A stretch of 42,729 nucleotides of DNA from an uncultured Pelagibacteraceae bacterium (GTDB taxonomy: Bacteria; Pseudomonadota; Alphaproteobacteria; Pelagibacterales; Pelagibacteraceae). The stretch lies in the NCBI GenBank assembly GCA_902615445.1, contig CACMOQ010000008.1:1-42729 (forward strand), in the 5' to 3' direction. The position numbers and the translations under genes are program-made. How positions within the stretch are numbered: position 1 is the first letter of the stretch; each line of letters begins with the position of its first letter. The notes beneath the pieces are model-generated. The model made no database searches. It worked only from the letters and a program-made list of their open reading frames with translations, and was not told the origin of the DNA. Positions 17,332 through 26,816 of the stretch are shown piece by piece.

Positions 17332-17985
17332 TTAGTAGTTTTTTTTTCTAAAATATAGATATAGCAAAAAAATTGAAATCGCTAATGAAAACCATGTCAT
17401 TGCATATTTTTTATGATTATTAGAAATATTAGCAGTAATTTTTATTGGTCTTGGAAATTGATAATTTCCATCTAAATATATTATGTACTTTGAAAACTTT
17501 TTACCAGTAAATTTAAAAATATCTTCCCTATTTAAACTAAACCAGTAATTTTCTTTAATATCATTATCTGGTTTAAATATATTTTTTCTTCCCTGTGTTT
17601 TAATAGTTCCAAATATATTATTTTGATCCAATATATTTATCTCAGGCATATTTTTTTTTTCAAATGGTATCCATCCTCTATTAAGTAAATAGTTTTCGCC
17701 ATTAATAATAATTGGATTAAAAACTTCAAACCCAGGTGTTCCAGAGTCATTTAAATTATATAAGTACATTTGTTTCTCAAAATCAACACTGCCCGACGTT
17801 TTAATTTTGAGATAATTTTTTTGATTAGATTGTGAAAGTTGAACTGGAGGATTTTTTAAAGAATTTTCAATTTCTAAAATGAGATTATTCTTCCAATTCA
17901 GACGTATTATCTGCCAAGTTCCTAACGCGATAAAAACAAATATAAAGAATATTATAAAAACTGAAAATAAAAATTTATGTTTCAA
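17332..17985 (-). CDS. surf1: SURF1-family cytochrome oxidase assembly protein (TTG start)
   Basis: Helps insert heme a into subunit I of cytochrome c oxidase. 217 residues with two membrane helices, one at each end (FLFSVFIIFFIFVFIALGTW and YAMTWFSLAISIFLLYLYF), enclosing a periplasmic domain. Family motifs: GTWQIIRLNWK, LNRGWIP and YWFSLN. Start: an in-frame TGA lies two codons upstream and no ATG precedes the first helix, so TTG at 17985 is the likely start. The DUF983 gene often found between coxC and surf1 in alphaproteobacteria is missing. Confidence 0.92.
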   Translation of the reverse strand: MKHKFLFSVFIIFFIFVFIALGTWQIIRLNWKNNLILEIENSLKNPPVQLSQSNQKNYLKIKTSGSVDFEKQMYLYNLNDSGTPGFEVFNPIIINGENYLLNRGWIPFEKKNMPEINILDQNNIFGTIKTQGRKNIFKPDNDIKENYWFSLNREDIFKFTGKKFSKYIIYLDGNYQFPRPIKITANISNNHKKYAMTWFSLAISIFLLYLYFRKKNY

Positions 17986-17994
17986 GGCTCAAAA

Positions 17995-18783
17995 TTAGCT
18001 TCCCCAAATATATATCGCAGCAAATAAGAATAGCCATACTACGTCAACAAAGTGCCAGTACCATGCTGCCGCCTCAAAACCAAAGTGGTGATCTTTGTTA
18101 AAATGACCCAGCTTTCCTCTCCACAAACATACAGCCAAGAATATTGTGCCTACAATCACATGGAAACCATGAAATCCTGTTGCCATATAAAATACTGATC
18201 CGTAGATATGATCTGAAAAAGCAAATGTTGCATGATGATATTCGTAAGCTTGGAGTGCAGTAAAACAGACACCAAGAATAACCGTCAACACTAATCCTTG
18301 AATAAAACTTTTTCTATCATTCTCAAGAAGCGCATGATGTGACCATGTTACAGTAGTTCCAGACAGTAAAAGCACCAAAGTATTAATCAATGGAATATCC
18401 CAAGGGTCAAAAGTTTTAATATCTTTTGGTGGCCATACATTTCCAACAAATTCATTTGGGAAAAGACTTACATCAAAGTATGCCCAAAACCAAGCAACAA
18501 AAAACATAACCTCAGAGGCGATAAATAAAGTCATTCCGTACCGATGATGTATTTGAACTACAGGTGTGTGGTGTCCTTGATGTTCTGCCTCAATGACAAC
18601 ATCCCTAAACCACATGTATGCACCATAAATTAAAAGTGCAAAACCCAAATACATTCCCCAAGATACGTCCGAGTGCATATAATAAACTGAACCCAAGGCT
18701 AAAACCAAACAAGAAAATGATACATATATTGGCCAAGGGCTTGGGTCCACAAGGTGATAATCGTGTTTTTTTTCAGCTGACAT
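17995..18783 (-). CDS. coxC: Cytochrome c oxidase subunit III
   Basis: Structural subunit of the aa3-type terminal oxidase that stabilises proton uptake into subunit I. 262 residues, seven membrane helices. Typical blocks: YHLVDPSPWPIYVS at the N-terminus, GMTLFIASEVMFFVAWFWAYF, TVTWSHHALLE, GFHGFHVIVGTIFL and the C-terminal AAWYWHFVDVVWLFLF. Part of the contiguous coxB-coxA-ctaB-coxF-ctaG-coxC cluster; 8 nt after ctaG. Confidence 0.97.
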   Translation of the reverse strand: MSAEKKHDYHLVDPSPWPIYVSFSCLVLALGSVYYMHSDVSWGMYLGFALLIYGAYMWFRDVVIEAEHQGHHTPVVQIHHRYGMTLFIASEVMFFVAWFWAYFDVSLFPNEFVGNVWPPKDIKTFDPWDIPLINTLVLLLSGTTVTWSHHALLENDRKSFIQGLVLTVILGVCFTALQAYEYHHATFAFSDHIYGSVFYMATGFHGFHVIVGTIFLAVCLWRGKLGHFNKDHHFGFEAAAWYWHFVDVVWLFLFAAIYIWGS

Positions 18784-18791
18784 ATTTTTAA

Positions 18792-19325
18792 TTATGATTG
18801 TTTATAATAATCTGTCGAGAAAAAAGTATATGACATAGTCACATCTTCTAAATTTTTTACAGTTGCATCATTAACCATCTCTGGATCCAAATAGAAAGTC
18901 ATAACATATGTAGCTTTTTCTCCGGCTTTAAGTTCTTGTTTCTCAAAACAAAAGCAACCTAATTTACTGTAATATTTTCCAAAACTTGAAGGTGACACAT
19001 TAAAACTTGCAACTCCTGCTGTAGGTTCGTCACTATAATTTAAAACTTCAAATTCTATTTTGTTGACTTGACCTACTTTTACATCCATCACATTTTTTTT
19101 TGCTTTAAAGTCCCATGGCAAATTATTCACATTAGTATCAAACCTAACACTTACTACTTTATCTAAAACAATTTTTGGAGCATTGTTAGCAACTTGTGTT
19201 GTTCCCCCAAAGCCTGTTACTCTGCAGAAAATTTCATAAAGTGGTACAGAGGCATAAGACAAGCCCAACATTAAAACAAAAATGCAAGCAAGAACTAATG
19301 GGGTTAATTTTTTTTTCTCAATCAT
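18792..19325 (-). CDS. ctaG: Cytochrome c oxidase copper chaperone CtaG/Cox11
   Basis: Delivers copper to the CuB site of subunit I. 177 residues: one N-terminal membrane anchor (LTPLVLACIFVLMLGLSYA), then a periplasmic beta domain. Copper-binding C124-F-C126 lies in KLGCFCFEKQ, and a further conserved Cys is in PLYEIFCRVTGFGG. The C-terminal FYLDPEM...TMSYTFF block is typical. Overlaps the small coxF-like gene upstream by 4 nt. Confidence 0.97.
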   Translation of the reverse strand: MIEKKKLTPLVLACIFVLMLGLSYASVPLYEIFCRVTGFGGTTQVANNAPKIVLDKVVSVRFDTNVNNLPWDFKAKKNVMDVKVGQVNKIEFEVLNYSDEPTAGVASFNVSPSSFGKYYSKLGCFCFEKQELKAGEKATYVMTFYLDPEMVNDATVKNLEDVTMSYTFFSTDYYKQS

Positions 19326-19447
19326 ATAGATCTATCAAATACTCCTGTGTTATAAAGGGTAAATAAGAAAAGAAAAATCATAAATGCAATTATTGCTACT
19401 GCTGTAATAATGTTTTTTCTTTTTGTTCTTTTATCTGGCGTAATCAT
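19322..19447 (-). CDS. 41-residue CoxF-like single-span membrane protein
   Basis: A short gene between ctaB and ctaG. It overlaps the ctaB stop by 4 nt (ATGA, 19444-19447) and the ctaG start by 4 nt (19322-19325), so it exactly fills the gap. Reading the minus strand gives MITPDKRTKRKN, then a hydrophobic span from IITAVAII to FLFTLYNTG, ending VFDRSI. A basic N-terminus before one helix predicts the N-terminus inside. Alphaproteobacterial cox clusters often carry a small gene, coxF, at this position; the name is given by position and topology, not by clear sequence identity. Likely a small oxidase subunit or assembly factor (inference). Confidence 0.82.
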   Translation of the reverse strand: MITPDKRTKRKNIITAVAIIAFMIFLFLFTLYNTGVFDRSI

Positions 19448-20355
19448 AAAATCTTATCTATCAAAAAAAGAACAAAAATCAAAAACAAATATAGTATTGA
19501 GAACCCAAATATTGCTTTTGCAAACTTTGGTTTAAATTTATTCTTTTTAAATTTAAACAGTTCATAGCATAAATAATTATAGTAGAACGTTAGAAGTAAT
19601 GACGGAATTAAAAATGTTAACCCAACAAAATCTATTGCATATGGAAAAATAATTGTTGGCAACATTAGAAGTGAGTAAATAAATATATTTATTTTAGTGC
19701 TTTCAATTCCACTAGTTAGTGGAAGCATAGGTATTTTAGCTTTGCGATAATCATCAGATTTGTACAAACTCAAAGCCCAAAAATGAGAAGGGGTCCAAAA
19801 AAATATTATTAAAAAAAAAGCAATTGGTTCAATTGACATTGAACCTGTGGCGATTGTCCACCCTATTACAGGGGGAAAAGCTCCTGCGGCCCCACCTATA
19901 ACAATATTTTGTGGAGTTCTTCTCTTTAACCAAATTGTGTAAACCAACACATAAAATAATATAGTTAATAACAAGATAGCTGCTGAAATTCTATTGGTAA
20001 AATAATCTAATGCTACAACTGATACGATTGATAAAGTTACACCAAATATTAACGCTTGGTTCTTGTTTACTTTGCCAGTTGGTATTGGCCTTAAACAAGT
20101 TCTAGACATTAAAGCATCTAAGTCAGACTCGTACCACATATTTAATGCCCCAGCAGCGCCAGCACCCAATGAAACTAGTAAAATTCCAATTATAGCATCT
20201 TTAGTTGAGACTATATTTGGAGCTGTTAATAAACCAACAGCACAAGTAAAAATAACTAATGACATTACACGCGGCTTCATTAGTTTAAATAATTCTGAAA
20301 GATTAAATAAATCCTCTTGGCTTAAACTTCTTTTTTTTAGCCGTGCATTGTTCAT
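19444..20355 (-). CDS. ctaB: Protoheme IX farnesyltransferase (heme O synthase)
   Basis: Attaches the farnesyl chain to heme B to make heme O, precursor of heme A. 303 residues with about nine membrane helices. The prenyl-diphosphate site is NMWYESDLDALMSRT (N72-D80) followed by RPIPTGKV; the second loop includes FWTPSHFWALSLYKSDDYRKA. All are UbiA-superfamily marks specific to CtaB/CyoE. Heme A synthase (ctaA) is not in the window. Confidence 0.97.
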   Translation of the reverse strand: MNNARLKKRSLSQEDLFNLSELFKLMKPRVMSLVIFTCAVGLLTAPNIVSTKDAIIGILLVSLGAGAAGALNMWYESDLDALMSRTCLRPIPTGKVNKNQALIFGVTLSIVSVVALDYFTNRISAAILLLTILFYVLVYTIWLKRRTPQNIVIGGAAGAFPPVIGWTIATGSMSIEPIAFFLIIFFWTPSHFWALSLYKSDDYRKAKIPMLPLTSGIESTKINIFIYSLLMLPTIIFPYAIDFVGLTFLIPSLLLTFYYNYLCYELFKFKKNKFKPKFAKAIFGFSILYLFLIFVLFLIDKIL

Positions 20356-20373
20356 GTCTTTTATATTCTAAAT

Positions 20374-22005
<1,632 letters not shown>

Positions 22006-22818
22006 TTACCTACTAGCTATTTTTAGTTTATCATTTTTAATTTCATCTTTTGCAAATTTTACTCGCGCCTCCGACAGCCAATCTTGATATTCCTCTTCAC
22101 TCACAACTTTTACTGTGATTGGCATAAATGCATGTTTGATGCCACAAAGTTCAGAACACTGGCCGTAGTATGTCCCCTCTTTTTCTGCCTTAAACCATGT
22201 TTCATTAATTCTTCCAGGCACTGCGTCTCTTTTAACTCCAAATGCTGGTAAAGCCCAGGCATGTAATACATCATTTGCTGTTATCAGAACTTTAACAACT
22301 TTATTTACTGGAACTACAACCTCATTATCTACAGCAAGTAATCTAGGTTGATTAGCTTTTAGATCTTTATCCTCAATCATATAAGACTCAAAAATTATAT
22401 TTTCGTCTGGATACTCATAACCCCAATACCACTGGTAGCCAATCGCTTTTATTGTTAGATCCGCTTTCGGAATAGTATCTTGTTTATATAAAATCTTAAA
22501 TGATGGTACTGCCATCACAATCAAAATTAAACATGGTATTAAAGTCCATAAAATTTCTACAGTAACATTATGTGTTCTTTTAGATGGGTTTGGATTTGCT
22601 GAGGCTCTAAATCTTATACAGGCATACAACATTAAAAATAAAACAAACACGCTGATTGCAATAATAATTGGTAATAAAAGATTGTTATGGAAAGCAACAA
22701 TATCTCTCATAGACTCTGAAGCAGCTTTTTGAAACCCTAGTTGCCAATCAAAGGGTTGGTTTGCTAAAGCAATGCTAGATATTAAAAGACTTAAAAATAT
22801 AATAAAAATTTTTTTCAT
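22006..22818 (-). CDS. coxB: Cytochrome c oxidase subunit II
   Basis: Carries the CuA centre that accepts electrons from cytochrome c. 270 residues: signal peptide 1-19 (cleavage after ALA), two membrane helices (about 47-68 and 89-108), then a periplasmic cupredoxin domain. CuA ligands are all present: H186, C221, E223, C225, H229 and M232; the aromatic electron-entry patch is GYQWYWGYEYP. No heme c motif, so a plain aa3 type. The 59 nt before it (22819-22877) hold the AT-rich region most likely to contain the cox promoter, but I could not fix a convincing -35/-10 pair. Confidence 0.98.
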   Translation of the reverse strand: MKKIFIIFLSLLISSIALANQPFDWQLGFQKAASESMRDIVAFHNNLLLPIIIAISVFVLFLMLYACIRFRASANPNPSKRTHNVTVEILWTLIPCLILIVMAVPSFKILYKQDTIPKADLTIKAIGYQWYWGYEYPDENIIFESYMIEDKDLKANQPRLLAVDNEVVVPVNKVVKVLITANDVLHAWALPAFGVKRDAVPGRINETWFKAEKEGTYYGQCSELCGIKHAFMPITVKVVSEEEYQDWLSEARVKFAKDEIKNDKLKIASR

Positions 22819-22877
22819 TTTAATAGCTATATAAAGCTCTTTTATAAAAATTACACTTTAGTTTTCGCGACAATTTA

Positions 22878-23576
22878 TCAATTAATTGCATAATTTACGA
22901 TTGAAATTGCAGATATCACTGCCGTTTCTGATCTTAGAATATTCTCATTAATTTTGAATGGCAAAACTCCTCTAAAAGAAAGAATCTTCTCTCTTTCTGC
23001 TTCTGAAAAATCACCTTCTGGTCCTATAATTACGCAAACTGGTTTATTAGTAAATTTTGATTTATCAAGTTTAGTATTAGTCGAGTTTAAGTCTGTGAAA
23101 ATTAAGTCCATTGAATTTTTTAAAAGATTATCCAGATTTTGAGTAGGTTCAATTAATGGTACGTTAATACGATTTGATTGTTCGCTTGCCTCAATAACTA
23201 TTTTTTCAAAACGTTCTTTGTTTATTTTTCTAACAATTGTCCTTTCAAAAATAATTGGTATAAATTTCGTAACTCCCAACTCCGTAGCTTTTTGGATCAT
23301 AAAATTCTGATAATTTGATTTAATTGGAGAAAAAGCTAACCATAATTCTTTTATTTTTTCTTTTTGTCTTAGTTTTTTTATAACTTTAAATTCAACAATA
23401 CTTTTTGAAATTCTTAAAATTTGAGCTGCCCACTCACCATTGTTATTGAATAACGAAAAGACCTCATTTTCATTTATCCTCATTACTTTTGTTAAATAAT
23501 GTGATTGTGACTTATCTAACTTACCATTCATATTCACTGACAGTGAGTTCAAAAAAAATAATCTAATATTACTCAT
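22878..23576 (-). CDS. rsmE: 16S rRNA m3U1498 methyltransferase RsmE
   Basis: Methylates U1498 of 16S rRNA. 232 residues. The SPOUT knot motifs are clear: CVIIGPEGDFSEAERE and ILRSETAVISAISIVNY near the C-terminus, with QKATELGVTKFIPI in the middle and SQSHYLTKVMRI in the N-terminal PUA-like part. Divergent from the HAD dehalogenase gene with only 17 nt between starts, so one or both promoters must lie inside coding sequence. Confidence 0.95.
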   Translation of the reverse strand: MSNIRLFFLNSLSVNMNGKLDKSQSHYLTKVMRINENEVFSLFNNNGEWAAQILRISKSIVEFKVIKKLRQKEKIKELWLAFSPIKSNYQNFMIQKATELGVTKFIPIIFERTIVRKINKERFEKIVIEASEQSNRINVPLIEPTQNLDNLLKNSMDLIFTDLNSTNTKLDKSKFTNKPVCVIIGPEGDFSEAEREKILSFRGVLPFKINENILRSETAVISAISIVNYAIN

Positions 23577-23593
23577 TTGTGTTAAGTTAATTT

Positions 23594-24256
23594 ATGAAAA
23601 ATATTAAAGCAATAATTTTTGATGCTTATGGTACATTGTTTGACGTAAATTCTGCTGCAGAAAAATGTAAAGATAAAATTGGAGATAAGTGGGAGAGTTT
23701 TGCTAATTTTTGGAGAGCTACTCAGTTAGAGTATACTTGGCTCAGAAGTTTAATGAAAAGACATAAAGATTTTTGGCAAATTACAGAAGATAGTTTAGAT
23801 AAATCAATGAAGGCTTTTAGTATAGATTCTTCTATGAAAAATGAATTAATGAATTTATACAAAGTTCTCTCACCCTTCAAAGAAGTTCCAGAAACTTTAA
23901 AAAAATTAAAAGGAAAGAATTTTAAATTAGCTATTCTTTCAAATGGGACTCCTTCCCTATTAAATGAGCTAGTCAAAAGCAATAACTTAGATAAATTATT
24001 TGATGACATTTTTTCCATAGAGGAGGTTGGAATTTATAAGCCAGATTCAAGAGTCTACGATTTACCAATTAAAAAATATAAAATAAAAAATAGTGAGGTT
24101 ATGTTCTTAAGTGCAAACACTTGGGATGTTTCTGGTGGAGGAAATTATGGTTACCAATCTATTTGGGTGAACAGAAATAATAATATCTTTGATAACCTTG
24201 ATTTTAATCCAAGTAATCAAATAAAGGATTTAACAGAGCTTGTTAATTTAATTTAA
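23594..24256 (+). CDS. Haloacid dehalogenase-like hydrolase, type II family
   Basis: A 220-residue HAD hydrolase. The nucleophile D10 is in FDAYGTLFDVNS, motif II in LSNGTPSLL, the lysine in KPDSRVYDLP and the acid motif in SANTWDVSGGGNYGY. These blocks, including Ser-Ala-Asn-x-Trp-Asp and the Gly-rich stretch, are those of (S)-2-haloacid dehalogenases, which release halide from 2-haloalkanoates; this is a plausible activity for a marine bacterium, but many family members have other substrates. Confidence 0.88.
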   Translation: MKNIKAIIFDAYGTLFDVNSAAEKCKDKIGDKWESFANFWRATQLEYTWLRSLMKRHKDFWQITEDSLDKSMKAFSIDSSMKNELMNLYKVLSPFKEVPETLKKLKGKNFKLAILSNGTPSLLNELVKSNNLDKLFDDIFSIEEVGIYKPDSRVYDLPIKKYKIKNSEVMFLSANTWDVSGGGNYGYQSIWVNRNNNIFDNLDFNPSNQIKDLTELVNLI

Positions 24257-24273
24257 ATAATAAGTGAGGGAAC

Positions 24274-24513
24274 ATGAATAAAGGACAGAGAGCAGGCAGT
24301 AGTGCAATAAAAATTGAAGTTAAAGAAGGCAAATCTTACTTTTGGTGTAGTTGTGGGAAAAGTTCCAAGCAACCATTTTGCGATGGCTCACATAAAGGAT
24401 CTGAATTTAATCCTGTTGTATATAAAGCAGAATTAACTAAAAAGATGTTTTTTTGCACATGTAAACAAACTAATAACCAGCCATTCTGTGATGGTTCACA
24501 TAATAAAAAGTAA
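24274..24513 (+). CDS. Double CDGSH iron-sulfur protein
   Basis: A 79-residue soluble protein with two complete CDGSH motifs. Each has the C-X-C-X8-C-X3-H ligand set for a labile [2Fe-2S] cluster: C25, C27, C36, H40 and C61, C63, C72, H76. Tandem CDGSH proteins are known in bacteria and eukaryotes (Miner2/CISD3-like) and bind redox-active, pH-sensitive clusters. No membrane helix or signal peptide. It lies 17 nt after the HAD gene. Function here is unknown; an electron-transfer or redox-sensing job is an inference. Confidence 0.93.
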   Translation: MNKGQRAGSSAIKIEVKEGKSYFWCSCGKSSKQPFCDGSHKGSEFNPVVYKAELTKKMFFCTCKQTNNQPFCDGSHNKK

Positions 24514-24515
24514 CA

Positions 24516-24543
24516 TTGCAAATTTCTGTTTTTTAACTATTAA
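24516..24543 (+). promoter_or_regulatory. Candidate sigma70-type promoter before pirin gene
   Basis: TTGCAA (24516-24521), a 16-nt spacer, then TATTAA (24538-24543), 8 nt before the pirin ATG. The start site would fall almost at the ATG, implying a near-leaderless mRNA. The spacer and -10 include the 12-mer GTTTTTTAACTA, also found upstream of groES. In A/T-rich DNA such matches arise easily. Confidence 0.3.
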
Positions 24544-24551
24544 ATTCTTAT

Positions 24552-25388
24552 ATGAAAAACATTGAGGTTAGTAAAATCATTAATCCTATTCCAGCATCAG
24601 ATGGAGCTGGGGTTAAATTAAAAAGAAGTATTGGTGTTGAACCAAATTATTTCGATCCTTTTTTAATGTTGGATGAATTTGGTTCAGATAATAGTGAAGA
24701 TTATGTTGCTGGATTTCCTCCACATCCACACAGAGGAATTGAAACTGTTACTTATATGTTAGCAGGAAATTTTGAACATGAGGACAGTACTGGTGGTAAA
24801 GGTAAAATGACTGCTGGCGATGTCCAATGGATGAAAACTGGCAGTGGTATTATACATTCAGAAATGCCAGGTATGAAAGAAGGTAAACTTCATGGATTTC
24901 AATTATGGATTAACATGCCTTCAAGATTAAAAATGAGCAAACCAGAGTACATCTATATCGATGCAAACAAAATGAGTGTTCATAAAGATGATGATAAACG
25001 TGTCAAAGTTATTGCGGGTAAATTTGGAAAAGCAGAAGGTCCAGTTAAAGGACATAATGTAGAGCCTTTTTATTTTGATGTTGAACTAAATGAAGGAAAG
25101 GAATTTAAGTTTAGTTTACCGTCTACTCACAATTCATTTGTATACTTAATAAATGGAGAGATAGTAGTTGGTGAAAAAGATCATAAAAAAATTAAAGATA
25201 GCACCTTAATCTTGCTATCAAAAGGTGAAGAGCTAAAAGTCAAAGCTGCTTCAAGTGCAAAATTTTTATTTATTTCAGGAAAACCTATTAATGAGGAAAT
25301 AGCCAGAGGTGGGCCTTTTGTAATGAACACTAAAGCAGAAATATTACAAGCTGTTCAAGATTATCATAACGGCACATTTGTAAAATAA
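24552..25388 (+). CDS. Pirin-family protein
   Basis: A 278-residue bicupin. The N-terminal cupin holds the metal ligands H58, H60 (GFPPHPHRG), H102 and E104 (GIIHSEMPG). The FDPFLMLDEF start and ETVTYMLAGNFEHEDS are pirin hallmarks; the C-terminal cupin contains HNSFVYLINGEI. Bacterial pirins include quercetin dioxygenases and regulators of pyruvate metabolism and stress responses, so the exact role cannot be assigned. It sits 4 nt before a quinone oxidoreductase gene, suggesting a shared redox or electrophile-detoxification role. Confidence 0.94.
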   Translation: MKNIEVSKIINPIPASDGAGVKLKRSIGVEPNYFDPFLMLDEFGSDNSEDYVAGFPPHPHRGIETVTYMLAGNFEHEDSTGGKGKMTAGDVQWMKTGSGIIHSEMPGMKEGKLHGFQLWINMPSRLKMSKPEYIYIDANKMSVHKDDDKRVKVIAGKFGKAEGPVKGHNVEPFYFDVELNEGKEFKFSLPSTHNSFVYLINGEIVVGEKDHKKIKDSTLILLSKGEELKVKAASSAKFLFISGKPINEEIARGGPFVMNTKAEILQAVQDYHNGTFVK

Positions 25389-25391
25389 ATA

Positions 25392-26363
25392 ATGAAATCT
25401 ATTCAAATAAATAAGTTTGGCGGGCCAGAGGTTTTAGTTATTCAAGATGTACAGATAGGAAAACCTGGGCCTAAGGAGGTTTTAATTAAGAATCTATCAA
25501 TTGGATTAAATTTTATAGATGTTTATCATCGAACAGGTCTCTACCCAATTCCATTACCCAGCGGTATCGGGTTAGAAGCTTGTGGCGTAATTGAAGAAGT
25601 GGGGTCAGAAGTAAAAATATTTAAGGTTGGTGATAGAGTTACTCATGCTTCAATGCCTATTGGCGCTTACTCAGAAAAACAAATTATGCCTGAGGAAAAA
25701 TTAGTTTCTGTGCCTGATGATGTGTCTGATGAAGTAGCATCTTGTGTTACATTAAAAGGAATAACAGCAGAATATTTATTGCATCGAGCATATCCCTTAA
25801 AAAAAGGTGATAAAGTTTTATATCATGCTGCTGCTGGAGGTCTTGGTCAAATTTTATGTCCTTGGGCCAATGCTTTAGGTGCAGAAGTAATCGGAACAGT
25901 TGGATCGAAAATTAAAGAGGAAATTGCAAAAAAAAATGGTTGCCACCACGTCATAAATTATTCTGAAAAAAATTTTGTAGAAGAAGTTGAAAGAATTGTG
26001 GGTAAAAATGGAATTGATGTTGTCTACGACGGAGTAGGTATAAAGACATTCAAAGGATCAATTGAGACATTAAAGATTAGAGGCATGATGGTAGCATTTG
26101 GTAATGCTTCAGGTTATGTTGACACGATCGACGTAAAAAAAGATATAAATGCAAAAGGTCTTTTTTTTACAAGACCATCCATTGCACACTATACTATTAA
26201 AAGAGATGAGCTGGTAGAGTCAGCAAAAAAAGTTTTTGAGGCTGTTGCATCTAAAAAATTTAAGATAGAAATTTCTAAGAAATATTCTCTAAAAGATGCT
26301 GCTCAAGCACATAAGGATTTAGAGGCAAGATTATTAACAGGTCCAGCTGTAATAATTCCTTAA
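25392..26363 (+). CDS. qor: NADPH:quinone oxidoreductase, zinc-free MDR family
   Basis: A 323-residue medium-chain dehydrogenase/reductase of the QOR group. The N-terminal GroES-like domain has IGLNFIDVYHRTGLYPIPLP and GLEACGVIEEVGS; the Rossmann motif AAAGGLGQ lies near residue 150. The cysteine ligands of the structural zinc loop are absent, as expected for QOR. It reduces quinones with NADPH in the cytoplasm. Its stop overlaps the convergent DUF2721 stop by 4 nt (TTAA). Confidence 0.93.
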   Translation: MKSIQINKFGGPEVLVIQDVQIGKPGPKEVLIKNLSIGLNFIDVYHRTGLYPIPLPSGIGLEACGVIEEVGSEVKIFKVGDRVTHASMPIGAYSEKQIMPEEKLVSVPDDVSDEVASCVTLKGITAEYLLHRAYPLKKGDKVLYHAAAGGLGQILCPWANALGAEVIGTVGSKIKEEIAKKNGCHHVINYSEKNFVEEVERIVGKNGIDVVYDGVGIKTFKGSIETLKIRGMMVAFGNASGYVDTIDVKKDINAKGLFFTRPSIAHYTIKRDELVESAKKVFEAVASKKFKIEISKKYSLKDAAQAHKDLEARLLTGPAVIIP

Positions 26364-26764
26364 TCTAAATTAACATCCATATCCGACATATGAAGCCTAA
26401 GTGCATTTGTTGAAATATGAATTTCTCTTATAAAAAAAATTATTGAGACAATCATAGATAAACAACATGAACCAAAAATTACTCGCGCCATAAAAACCTT
26501 ATCAAGATACAAGGCAAACACTGTTAACATATTGAATAAAAACCCAAAAGCTGCAAATAAAATTGTCCATCTCAAAAGGCTAATTCTTGAGCTAAGATTC
26601 AAAAATTGCTTTTTCCATTCTGGTGGTATGTGTTTTTCATAAACATGTTCATCATGTAATTTTCTAATTAAATTACTTAAAGTGTGAAATCTATTACTAT
26701 ATACGGCCATCAATAAAGGAATTGCTGGAAACATCAGAGCTGTTACGGTGTAATCTATATTCAT
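26360..26764 (-). CDS. DUF2721 membrane protein
   Basis: A 134-residue protein from the ATG at 26764 (a TTG at 26785 is less likely). Three hydrophobic spans: ALMFPAIPLLMAVY, WTILFAAFGFLFNMLTVFALYL and IFGSCCLSMIVSIIFFI, with a charged cytoplasmic loop (RKLHDEHVYEKHIPPEWKKQ) between the first two and a C-terminal HISTNALRLHMSD. This layout, including the INxxxxALRxHL-like end, is that of DUF2721, of unknown function. It stands alone, facing qor tail to tail and diverging from ubiA. Confidence 0.82.
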   Translation of the reverse strand: MNIDYTVTALMFPAIPLLMAVYSNRFHTLSNLIRKLHDEHVYEKHIPPEWKKQFLNLSSRISLLRWTILFAAFGFLFNMLTVFALYLDKVFMARVIFGSCCLSMIVSIIFFIREIHISTNALRLHMSDMDVNLD

Positions 26765-26816
26765 ACGAATCAGTTTGATTATCAATCTTGCGTTTGTTAT
26801 TTACAAGAAAAATTTT

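Noticed and set aside
26767..26771. GAATC (a possible CcrM GANTC site) in the DUF2721-ubiA gap
   Set aside because: A single GANTC site is expected by chance; no clustering was seen that would suggest methylation control.
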